This document shows positions 6,319 through 11,427 of a stretch of DNA of 11,427 nt, in pieces. The position numbers and the translations under genes are program-made. Every line of letters begins with the position of its first letter. Position 1 is the first letter of the stretch. The DNA comes from Bacteroidia bacterium (GTDB taxonomy: Bacteria > Bacteroidota > Bacteroidia > Cytophagales > Cyclobacteriaceae). Where the stretch lies: positions 1 through 11,427 of the forward strand of contig JAAURZ010000026.1 of the NCBI GenBank assembly GCA_012031955.1, written 5' to 3'. The notes beneath the pieces were generated by a model. That model did no database searches and was not told the origin of the DNA. It saw only the letters and a list, made by a program, of their open reading frames with translations.

Positions 6319-7574
6319 ACCACGCTGGTGAGGCGGTCTACGCCGCCCAGGTGATTTTCGGCCATCGTCTGCACTACGTTGTATTTACGGTCGTAGTAGG
6401 TGACGGCGTTGAGCCACCTCCCCTGGCCCACGATGCGCGTCTTGCTGCCGGTGGTTTTGTCTTTTACCGATGTGAGCAGCGGAAATGTAAGGGGCAGGCC
6501 GGCAACGGGTGTGTAGGCGTATGCGCCAATATTGTTCTCCTGATCCCACTGCGAGGTGAGAAAGTTGTAGTTGTCGTAATATACAATAGTGAGCAGGTTG
6601 GCATCGGCGATGCCGGCGGGAAATGTATTGGAAAGGGTGTAGCCCACTGTGCCGGCCGCGGGTGTTTCGTAGCGCCTGGCCGGATCGACGATCGCTTTCA
6701 CATCGGCGCGCAATTCTGCATGGGTGCGGGTGGTGGTGTAGGTGCCTGTGGCCACGGGCCGGTTGAAGATGTCGTACTTTGTGAAGAGCCATTCGTTGCG
6801 TGTTCGCTGCGCGCCGTCCTGGGTGAGCACGGCGCGGTCCCAGGTGTCATATACATAGTGCACCCAGTCGGCGCCCGGTATTCGCTTGGCGACCGTGCGG
6901 CTATATTCGTCGTAGCGGTATTGGAAAGTCCAGCGGTTGAGGAACGCTTGCTTGCCGGCGGTGGAGGCTTCGAAGTATTCGGCCAGCTTGGCCGATGCTT
7001 CCGGAGGAAACACTACGCGCACGTTGCCCACCACGTCGTAGACGGTGTAGGTCTGAAAATAACTGCCGGCCGATTCTTCTACTTCTTTGAGTACGCTGCG
7101 CCCAAACATGTTTTTGTATTCGCGCGACACGTGGTTTTCTTCGTCGACCTGTTCCTGGTAGGTGAGCATGCCCGGCGGATAGCGGCCGTCGGTGTTGCCG
7201 TAGCGGGTGTCCAGGGTGGGCGGCTCCGTTTCATCGTTGTATCGAAAAAAATAAATACGGTTTGAATTATCTATCCTCGTGGTGGTTTGCACGGTACGGC
7301 CTGCGTTGTGCCACGCGGTGCCCACGCCTGCCTGGGAGATGACGCGATTGAGCGGCGAGTTGTCGTAGGTGTTTTCAGAATAGGGTCGCTGTGTTTCTTT
7401 TGGAATGGTTGCCAGCGGTGCCTGGTAGAAGGAAGCTTGCTCCGTTGTGCCTTGTGGTCTTAAAAGTTCATTGGTGTTGTAGACTGTGTAGGGCAGAAAC
7501 GCTTTTCCCATTCGGCCGAACTGATCGTATTCAAATACTTTTACCACGTCGCGCAGCGTGGGGCTGGCTTGCAC
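6315..7574 (-). CDS. RHS gene piece 2: DUF6443 region and first YD repeats
   Basis: The homologous frame opens at about 7670 (KTEPAIDALDIGGKATGYSY upstream of the GTG at 7574), directly after the A6 frameshift. KDALGRDLQQVSVQASP and VFEYDQFGRMGKAFLPYT are typical of DUF6443, the N-terminal RHS domain of Bacteroidota. Further repeats follow (YTVYDVVGNVRVVFPPEA, FQYRYDEYSRTVAKRIPGAD, FTKYDIFNRPVATG). It ends in GGVDRLTSVV, where relatives go on with YDFTG; DFTG is visible in the third frame at 6305-6316. The GTG start is internal to the ancestral gene. Confidence 0.85.
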   Translation of the reverse strand: MQASPTLRDVVKVFEYDQFGRMGKAFLPYTVYNTNELLRPQGTTEQASFYQAPLATIPKETQRPYSENTYDNSPLNRVISQAGVGTAWHNAGRTVQTTTRIDNSNRIYFFRYNDETEPPTLDTRYGNTDGRYPPGMLTYQEQVDEENHVSREYKNMFGRSVLKEVEESAGSYFQTYTVYDVVGNVRVVFPPEASAKLAEYFEASTAGKQAFLNRWTFQYRYDEYSRTVAKRIPGADWVHYVYDTWDRAVLTQDGAQRTRNEWLFTKYDIFNRPVATGTYTTTRTHAELRADVKAIVDPARRYETPAAGTVGYTLSNTFPAGIADANLLTIVYYDNYNFLTSQWDQENNIGAYAYTPVAGLPLTFPLLTSVKDKTTGSKTRIVGQGRWLNAVTYYDRKYNVVQTMAENHLGGVDRLTSVV

Positions 7575-7662
7575 GGATACCTGTTGCAGGTCGCGGCCCA
7601 GGGCGTCTTTGTAGCTGTAGCCGGTTGCCTTGCCGCCGATGTCGAGCGCGTCGATGGCGGGT

Positions 7663-8322
7663 TCAGTTTTTTACGCCGGCCTGCATGATGGTCTCTGTCT
7701 TTACAAAATTCTTGTCCTGCTGGTCGGCATGATAGCGATCGTGATACACGGTGGTGGCCGCTACCGTGTTGGAGTTGGGCGAGGTGCCGGCTGTGTTGAC
7801 GGCGCGCACGCGGTAGTAGTAGGTAACACCCGGGGTAAGGCCGCTCACTGTGCGACTGGTGGTGTTTACCGCCACGTTGTTGTAACCGGCAAGCGGCACG
7901 GTGAACGCGGCGTCGGTGGCCACATCGAGGCGGTAGCTTGTCGCGTTGGCAGTGGCCGACCAGTTGGCCGTAAAGCTTGCCGGCAACAGCGATGTGGCCG
8001 CGGCCGCTGCAGGGGCAAGCGGCGGCGCGGGTGCGCTTACTTTCACCAGCAGCGCGCCCACCAACCTCATGTCTGATGCCCTGATGGACTGGCTTCCGGG
8101 CGCGGTCCAAAACACCGAGCAGTAGTAGGTGGTGCCGCTATGCCATGATGACTGAATAATACCGCCGGTAACAGACCACGACAACCGGAAGTAAAAGACA
8201 TCGTCTTGCAGCATGTAGGTCTGGCTGCTGTACTGAGTAACTGTAGCAGGCCCCGACAGATACTGACCAAAGCCGTGCACACAAGAGCACAGCATGACCA
8301 CTACGAAAACAAATGAACGCAT
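7663..8322 (-). CDS. RHS gene piece 1: signal peptide, Ig-like and FN3 domains
   Basis: I chose the ATG at 8322 because it begins a clean signal peptide (MRSFVFVVVMLCSCVHGFGQ); the frame is open to an earlier ATG at 8382, but that would add 20 polar residues before it. Cleavage after GFG or GFGQ is likely. Next comes a short Ig/PKD-like domain (YLSGPATVTQYSSQTY to about VKVSAP, with LSWSVTGG inside). It is followed by an FN3 domain (SFTANWSATANATSYRLDVA, then LTPGVTYYYRVRAVN and AGTSPNSNTV). Such domains export the RHS protein and hold it at or near the surface. The frame runs into a TGA at 7663-7665 just after an A6 run; removing one A joins it to KTEPAIDALDIGG of the next piece. Confidence 0.82.
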   Translation of the reverse strand: MRSFVFVVVMLCSCVHGFGQYLSGPATVTQYSSQTYMLQDDVFYFRLSWSVTGGIIQSSWHSGTTYYCSVFWTAPGSQSIRASDMRLVGALLVKVSAPAPPLAPAAAAATSLLPASFTANWSATANATSYRLDVATDAAFTVPLAGYNNVAVNTTSRTVSGLTPGVTYYYRVRAVNTAGTSPNSNTVAATTVYHDRYHADQQDKNFVKTETIMQAGVKN

Positions 8323-8621
8323 AGCTTTAAAGGGATTGGATTTGTTGGACTTTGAAACGGTACGGCATTTTGTTGACGCCATCGTTCAGGTCCACCCCGA
8401 TGGGAGCTAAGTCAAAATGTTGACTTGACGACTGGGAGGGAAAGGACATAGGCACCAACAGTTAAAAACTATCGTAGAAATTACTAGTTGGGCCTAGGAC
8501 CGAAATATAGTACGCAGGCGCTCATTTGCAAGCGTCTCATGCGAAGACTTTTCTATTGCAACTTGTAGAAAACACACTGGTCTTGATCGCGTCGTGAAAA
8601 TTCAGTGACAATATGCGCCCA
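8323..8621. other. Leader and promoter region of the RHS gene
   Basis: No gene is seen in these bases. They hold the RHS promoter candidate (8501-8531) and a leader of roughly 170 bases. A small inverted repeat, GTCAA-AATG-TTGAC, lies at about 8413-8426. The right edge runs into the kinase remnant with no clear boundary sequence. Confidence 0.5.
8501..8531 (-). promoter_or_regulatory. Candidate Bacteroidota-type promoter for the RHS locus
   Basis: On the - strand TTG (8529-8531) and TATATTT (8503-8509) are 19 bases apart, matching the family layout of a -33 TTTG box and a -7 TAnnTTTG box (here TATATTTC). Transcription would begin near 8495, about 170 bases before the RHS start at 8322. The block GTACTATATTTC recurs upstream of the DUF4105 gene. 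Confidence 0.5.
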
Positions 8622-8822
8622 ACTTCTCTAAAAAGTTTTCGGCATTGTTTGTTGTGGCGCAGATAAATCAAAGGATCTGGCCTTCAGATTCTGAAGTGCG
8701 TATTTCACAAAATGAACGGAGCGCTCAAAGTTGAGTCGCAGGTGGGTGAAGGTACTACCTTCCCTGTGCAGGAGCTGCTCGCCGAAGCCAGTGCTGAGCA
8801 AACGCGCGGAGCAACAGCGTGA
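8622..8822 (+). pseudogene. Eroded second copy of the histidine kinase 3' end
   Basis: These 201 bases match bases about 755-960 of the intact kinase, from the segment before the G2 box to the stop codon. The last 117 bases align without gaps at 98 of 117 identities (8706-8822 against 844-960) and still read HKMNGALKVESQVGEGTTF, ending in TGA where the intact gene has TAA. Upstream, KVFGIVCCGADKS matches KIFDMFYRGTDKS, but a 7-base deletion removes most of the GLGL motif and breaks the frame. No 5' part of a kinase is present. It cannot make a functional kinase. It is in the same orientation as the intact copy, so the two form direct repeats around the RHS island. Its last 68 bases are also coding on the opposite strand for DUF4105. 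Confidence 0.9.
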
Positions 8823-9936
8823 GTGCCACCGGTATGAGAGCGGTATTCAGGTCTTGCGGCAGCAGAAACCAGAACAGAAGCACAGCGCCCAGTGCCACCT
8901 CGTTTATAAGAAAGTAGCCGCGCAGCCATTTGGGTCTGGTCATCAATCCAACCACCGCCACCAAATGCGTGGGCCAGGCCCACAGCAGGTTGAGGTTTCG
9001 CGCCGCCGCGTGATGGTCGGTGAAAAGCCACAGCGACAGCAGCAACAACCCGATCAGTCCTACGATGCCAAACAGGATTCCATCGAACCAGTTGGAAATT
9101 TTCTTTCGTTTGAAATCCCACAGCGTAATGGCAAATGCGATCGCGAGCAATACCCCGAAAATCAATAATGGGTGAGGCAACCCGCCCTCCGGCTCGGCCT
9201 CGCGAACCTCGTAGACAGAAATGGTTTCTCTTACGAGGGGCTTCTCTACGCCATCTGACTTGATGAACGCATGGTTGAATCCCGATTCAATGTAGTCGGG
9301 CAGAAACATATACTCGTAAGGCATGGCTTGCCTGTCGATGGGCAGACCAAGGCCGATGTCTATGCCCAGATCGCCCCACGGCTGCTGTGCCAGGTAAATA
9401 TCGGTGAGCTCTCGAAAAGAATAGTCAGTGTTAACGTACGAACCATCGAAGCGTACATTTTCGCCGAAAACTTCAGCGATTACATCGCGAATTTTGGTGG
9501 CGCAGTTATCGAAGAAGTAGTCGTAGCGATAGTACTGGTTTTCCGGCAGGGCATTCCAAATAAGGTATTCATACAGCTTCTGCTTCTCCTGCTGTGTGAG
9601 GTTAAGCCGCTGCTCATGCACATAGCGGTTGTAGTAGATATAGTAGTCTCTGAAGCGCTGGTAGTCGTAAACGCCCAGTTTATAATTGAGGTATCCGCGC
9701 GCGAAATTGAGATAAAAATTAGGCTGGTTGAAATCAAAAACGCCGTAGTTGTACGCGTCGTCGATTCCATGCTCCGGGTCGTAGACGCGAAAGGCGCTGT
9801 GACCAAAAGCGGAGTACAACTCGTGTTGCCACGGCCCGCAAGTGATCACTGAAATTTCAGCACTGTCAGAAAGCGTTGGTTGGGCATGGACAATGGTTGC
9901 TGTAAAAAGCAAACACAGGGCGAACACACTTTTCAT
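8755..9936 (-). CDS. DUF4105 (Lnb N-terminal periplasmic domain) membrane protein
   Basis: The 393-residue protein begins with a signal peptide (MKSVFALCLLFTATIVHAQ). Residues 25-230 are a DUF4105 domain, which belongs to the NlpC/P60-like papain-fold group. It has the His motif SAFGHSAFRV (His46) and the Cys motif YFFDNCATKIRD (Cys145), the likely catalytic pair. A second half carries about five hydrophobic helices (257-273, 283-305, 314-332, 341-360, 365-385), so the catalytic domain should face the periplasm while tethered in the inner membrane. The substrate is unknown; a cell-wall or lipid amide/thioester role is inferred. The last 21 residues (373-393, ending RRAAPAQGR) are encoded antisense to the kinase remnant, so the C-terminus may be partly new. 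The start is the only ATG before the signal peptide; a TAATTTTG box lies 7 bases upstream. The gene is divergent from the radical SAM gene. Confidence 0.88.
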   Translation of the reverse strand: MKSVFALCLLFTATIVHAQPTLSDSAEISVITCGPWQHELYSAFGHSAFRVYDPEHGIDDAYNYGVFDFNQPNFYLNFARGYLNYKLGVYDYQRFRDYYIYYNRYVHEQRLNLTQQEKQKLYEYLIWNALPENQYYRYDYFFDNCATKIRDVIAEVFGENVRFDGSYVNTDYSFRELTDIYLAQQPWGDLGIDIGLGLPIDRQAMPYEYMFLPDYIESGFNHAFIKSDGVEKPLVRETISVYEVREAEPEGGLPHPLLIFGVLLAIAFAITLWDFKRKKISNWFDGILFGIVGLIGLLLLSLWLFTDHHAAARNLNLLWAWPTHLVAVVGLMTRPKWLRGYFLINEVALGAVLLFWFLLPQDLNTALIPVALTLLLRAFAQHWLRRAAPAQGR

Positions 9937-10097
9937 CCGTTAACAAAATTAGTTTTCAGTAGTCGGATGGAATGGCCACGGGCAATCGCACTCTGCTGAG
10001 GCGCTCTTACCGATGGACATTCCATGCACATTCTTTATTGTGGAAATATAGTACAAATCAGTCTCAGCCGTGCGGTTTTAGTTCATAACTTGCGGGC
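9937..10097. promoter_or_regulatory. Divergent promoter region between DUF4105 and radical SAM genes
   Basis: This 161-base spacer must hold both promoters. On the - strand GTACTATATTTCC (10042-10054) repeats the block seen in the RHS promoter, and a perfect TAATTTTG lies nearer the DUF4105 start. An 8-bp inverted repeat, ATGGAATG (9967-9974) and CATTCCAT (10018-10025), could bind a regulator, though its arms are 43 bases apart. I see no strong promoter for the + strand gene. Confidence 0.4.
9944..9951 (-). promoter_or_regulatory. Candidate -7 box (TAATTTTG) close to the DUF4105 start
   Basis: On the - strand TAATTTTG fits the Bacteroidota -7 consensus TAnnTTTG exactly and ends 7 bases before the ATG, so a transcript from it would be nearly leaderless. 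The matching -33 region is poor, so the upstream TATATTTC block is an alternative. Confidence 0.35.
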
Positions 10098-11126
10098 ATG
10101 AGAGGTACCTTGTCCGACGCCGTTAATATGGTTTCCAAACTGACGTGGAAGAAATCGAGAAATGGGTTGGATGTATACGCCAGCTACCAGCGCTCGCGCC
10201 GCACAGGGCTGGCGTTACACAAGGGTATGCCTGTGAGTATTTCGTTTGAACCTACTACGTCGTGTAATCTGCGTTGCCCTGAATGCCCCAGCGGGCTGCG
10301 ATCATTTTCACGACCCACCGGCATGTTGTCGGAACATCTTTTTGAACACGTTATCGACCAGCTTGCCGATACACTTGTTTACCTCACTTTTTACTTTCAG
10401 GGTGAGCCGTATCTTAACCCGAAGTTTCTCAGCATGGTGAATCATGCCAGCGCCAAAGGTATTTACACAGCCACCTCTACCAACGCTCACTACCTGAAAG
10501 ATGATGCAGCGCGCGCCACGGTGGAGTCGGGCCTCGACCGCCTCATCATCTCCATCGACGGCACCACGCAAGACACTTACCAGTCGTACCGCGTGGGTGG
10601 AAATCTCGACACTGTGGTGGAGGGCACCGAACGCATTTTGTACTGGAAGAGGAAACTGAAATCGAAGACCCCTCACACAATTTTTCAATTTCTTGTTGTA
10701 AGGCCCAACGAGCACCAGGTGCCGGAGGTGTACACCCTGGCCGACAAACTGGGTGTGGATGAGGTGGTGCTTAAGACAGCGCAGATATACGACTACGAAA
10801 ACGGCTCCGACCTTATGCCGGTGAACGAACGCTACTCGCGCTACCGCCTAGGTGCGAATGGCAAGTATGCGATCAAGAATGAACTGCTGAATCACTGCTG
10901 GAAAATGTGGCAGGGCTGTGTGATCACCTGGGACGGACGCGTGGTGCCGTGCTGCTTCGACAAAGATGCACACTACGTGATGGGCGATCTGCAGTCGACG
11001 TCGTTTGAAACAATCTGGAAAGGTTCGGCTTACAACGCATTCAGGCAGTCGCTACTGAAGGCGCGCAGTGAAATCGAAATGTGTAGAAATTGTACGGAAG
11101 GTACCCGGGTTTGGGCCGAGGCCTGA
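10098..11126 (+). CDS. Radical SAM protein with C-terminal SPASM domain
   Basis: The 342-residue protein has the radical SAM cluster motif CNLRCPEC (Cys56, Cys60, Cys63) after the strand PVSISFEPTTS. The motif FQGEPYLNP (100-108) binds the methionine of SAM, and the strand LDRLIISIDGTTQDTY (146-161) is typical of the TIM barrel. The C-terminal SPASM domain has HCWKMWQGCVITWDG (Cys267, Cys274), VVPCCFDKD (Cys285, Cys286) and EMCRNC (Cys329, Cys332), enough for one or two auxiliary iron-sulphur clusters. Such enzymes modify peptides or other substrates by radical chemistry. No precursor peptide or partner gene is visible here, so the substrate is unknown. The ATG at 10098 starts about 45 residues before the barrel, normal for the family. 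It is intact and ends one base before the convergent small gene. Confidence 0.9.
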   Translation: MRGTLSDAVNMVSKLTWKKSRNGLDVYASYQRSRRTGLALHKGMPVSISFEPTTSCNLRCPECPSGLRSFSRPTGMLSEHLFEHVIDQLADTLVYLTFYFQGEPYLNPKFLSMVNHASAKGIYTATSTNAHYLKDDAARATVESGLDRLIISIDGTTQDTYQSYRVGGNLDTVVEGTERILYWKRKLKSKTPHTIFQFLVVRPNEHQVPEVYTLADKLGVDEVVLKTAQIYDYENGSDLMPVNERYSRYRLGANGKYAIKNELLNHCWKMWQGCVITWDGRVVPCCFDKDAHYVMGDLQSTSFETIWKGSAYNAFRQSLLKARSEIEMCRNCTEGTRVWAEA

Positions 11127-11127
11127 A

Positions 11128-11298
11128 TCAAAGGCCACGTTGCTGCAACTCCTTTTCAATTTTCTTGAAGTCGACGGCGCTGCATTTGCCGCAGCCCGAA
11201 GCGCAGGCAGTTTCGGTCTTGAACGCCCTGTAAACCAGGCGACCGAGGTAGGCAATGGCCCCGCAGAAAATTAATCCGATCACGATTTGCTGAATCAT
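11128..11298 (-). CDS. Small Cys-rich single-pass membrane protein, FeoB-associated-like
   Basis: This is a 56-residue gene. The N-terminal helix (IVIGLIFCGAIAYLGRLVY, 5-23) crosses the membrane. It is followed by a basic turn, then CASGCGKCS with Cys32, Cys36 and Cys39, and a charged tail ending KEIEKELQ-like (FKKIEKELQQRGL, 44-56). This layout, one helix followed by a Cys cluster, is that of the FeoB-associated Cys-rich membrane proteins common in Bacteroidota, which are thought to bind metal or an iron-sulphur cluster near the iron transporter. No feoB gene is in view, so the link rests on the motif alone. It is convergent with the radical SAM gene with one base between the stop codons. 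The start is supported by a -7 box just upstream. Confidence 0.68.
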   Translation of the reverse strand: MIQQIVIGLIFCGAIAYLGRLVYRAFKTETACASGCGKCSAVDFKKIEKELQQRGL

Positions 11299-11302
11299 AA
11301 TG

Positions 11303-11333
11303 CAAACTTAGGGTTGAGCGCGCACATTCCGAA
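11303..11333 (-). promoter_or_regulatory. Candidate promoter of the small Cys-rich gene, nearly leaderless
   Basis: On the - strand TTCG (11330-11333) and TAAGTTTG (11303-11310) are separated by 19 bases, close to the Bacteroidota TTTG / TAnnTTTG pattern. The -7 box ends 4 bases before the ATG at 11298, so the transcript should start at or within a few bases of the start codon. Confidence 0.45.
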
Positions 11334-11357
11334 CAGCTATTTCAAGATTATAATTCC

Positions 11358-11373
11358 TGTCCGCCTGCGGACA
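11358..11373. repeat. Short perfect palindrome, REP-like
   Basis: TGTCCGC and GCGGACA form a 7-bp stem around CT. There is no U-tract on either side, so it is unlikely to be a standard terminator. It could be a dispersed intergenic repeat of the genome or a regulator site; one copy cannot decide. The rest of 11299-11427 shows no gene. Confidence 0.4.
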
Positions 11374-11427
11374 TGACCGCACGGCGGCGTACGGTTCCAT
11401 ACCCCAATTGGTGGTTTTGAATGGGAA

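Larger units (their letters stand above)
3617..8322 (-). pseudogene. RHS polymorphic-toxin gene, whole extent, broken by at least five net frameshifts
   Basis: Joining six overlapping frames restores a protein of about 1,570 residues, normal for secreted Bacteroidota RHS toxins. Order: signal peptide, Ig-like domain, FN3 domain, DUF6443 region, YD repeats, beta-sandwich insert, hallmark RDHQGNTR segment, core end YHPFG...FFNIDPLAEKY, then the exchangeable nuclease tip. Breaks are: one extra A in an A6 run (7667-7672 on the + strand); a net one-base loss near 6315, where the expected DFTG reads in the third frame; a one-base loss near 4981-4990; a one-base loss near 4622-4627; and an extra base at 4284, proved by the displaced copy. 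The frames on both sides of each break carry RHS homology, so these are not separate genes. HK, DUF4105, radical SAM and both immunity genes are unbroken, which favours true decay over general sequence error. Confidence 0.88.

Noticed and set aside
6351..7265. Long + strand open frame of 304 codons
   Set aside because: It is valine/glycine-rich, opposite a clear RHS reading frame, and has no family features; open antisense frames are expected in GC-rich DNA.
7666..7672. A AAA AAC heptamer in the right phase for programmed -1 frameshifting between RHS pieces 1 and 2
   Set aside because: A -1 shift leads into the third frame (LNPPSTRSTSAARQ...), which is not RHS; the homologous frame needs one base skipped, so a one-base insertion explains it better.
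7541..8110. - strand frame of 189 codons overlapping RHS piece 1
   Set aside because: It is Arg/Ala/Pro-rich low-complexity sequence in the wrong frame; the FN3 domain is in the neighbouring frame.
9271..9852. + strand open frame of 193 codons opposite DUF4105
   Set aside because: It mirrors the DUF4105 catalytic domain, which has recognisable His and Cys motifs; the + frame has none.
1..11427. tRNA, rRNA, CRISPR array, insertion sequence or phage genes
   Set aside because: None was seen by reading; there are no regularly spaced repeats and no transposase or integrase motifs.

Overview
The window looks like chromosomal DNA from a member of the Bacteroidota, probably of the Cytophagales/Chitinophagales type. 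The evidence is a DUF6443-type RHS protein with Ig/FN3 N-terminal domains, a DUF4105 protein carrying a C-terminal membrane block, a FeoB-associated-like Cys-rich mini-protein, few Shine-Dalgarno sequences, and TAnnTTTG-like -7 boxes upstream of several genes. This assignment is inferred from gene families only.

Layout. (1) 1-960, + strand: the 3' part of a membrane sensor histidine kinase whose N-terminus lies outside the window. (2) 961-1640: no convincing gene. (3) 1641-8322, - strand: one large RHS polymorphic-toxin locus. Read in the direction of transcription it contains a secreted RHS protein (signal peptide, Ig-like and FN3 domains, DUF6443 region, YD-repeat core) ending in a restriction-endonuclease-fold-like toxin tip. 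This is followed by a DUF4304-type immunity gene, then an orphan HNH/WHH-like toxin tip with a DUF2019-type immunity gene, then a rho-independent terminator, and last a displaced, truncated copy of the RHS core end. The RHS gene is broken by at least five net frameshifts (near 7670, 6315, 4985, 4624 and 4284), so it is annotated both as one pseudogene and as its six reading-frame pieces. The toxin and immunity cassettes are visibly more AT-rich than the RHS core. (4) 8323-8621: probable RHS promoter and leader. (5) 8622-8822, + strand: an eroded second copy of the 3' end of the left-hand histidine kinase, so copies of this kinase tail bracket the whole RHS island. (6) 8755-9936, - strand: a DUF4105 (Lnb N-terminal periplasmic domain) membrane protein whose last 21 codons are read antisense through the kinase remnant. 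(7) 10098-11126, + strand: a radical SAM/SPASM protein. (8) 11128-11298, - strand: a 56-residue Cys-rich membrane protein. (9) 11299-11427: a promoter candidate and a short palindrome.

How it works together. The RHS block is a toxin-delivery and immunity module: the core protein would carry an exchangeable C-terminal nuclease, and each nuclease is followed by its own immunity gene. The orphan pair and the displaced core end are the usual raw material for switching tips by recombination. Here the carrier seems to be decaying while both immunity genes and both toxin tips remain open. The flanking housekeeping-like genes are intact, which argues that the RHS frameshifts are real decay and not poor sequence quality, although this cannot be proved from one sequence. 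I found no tRNA, rRNA, CRISPR array or transposase.
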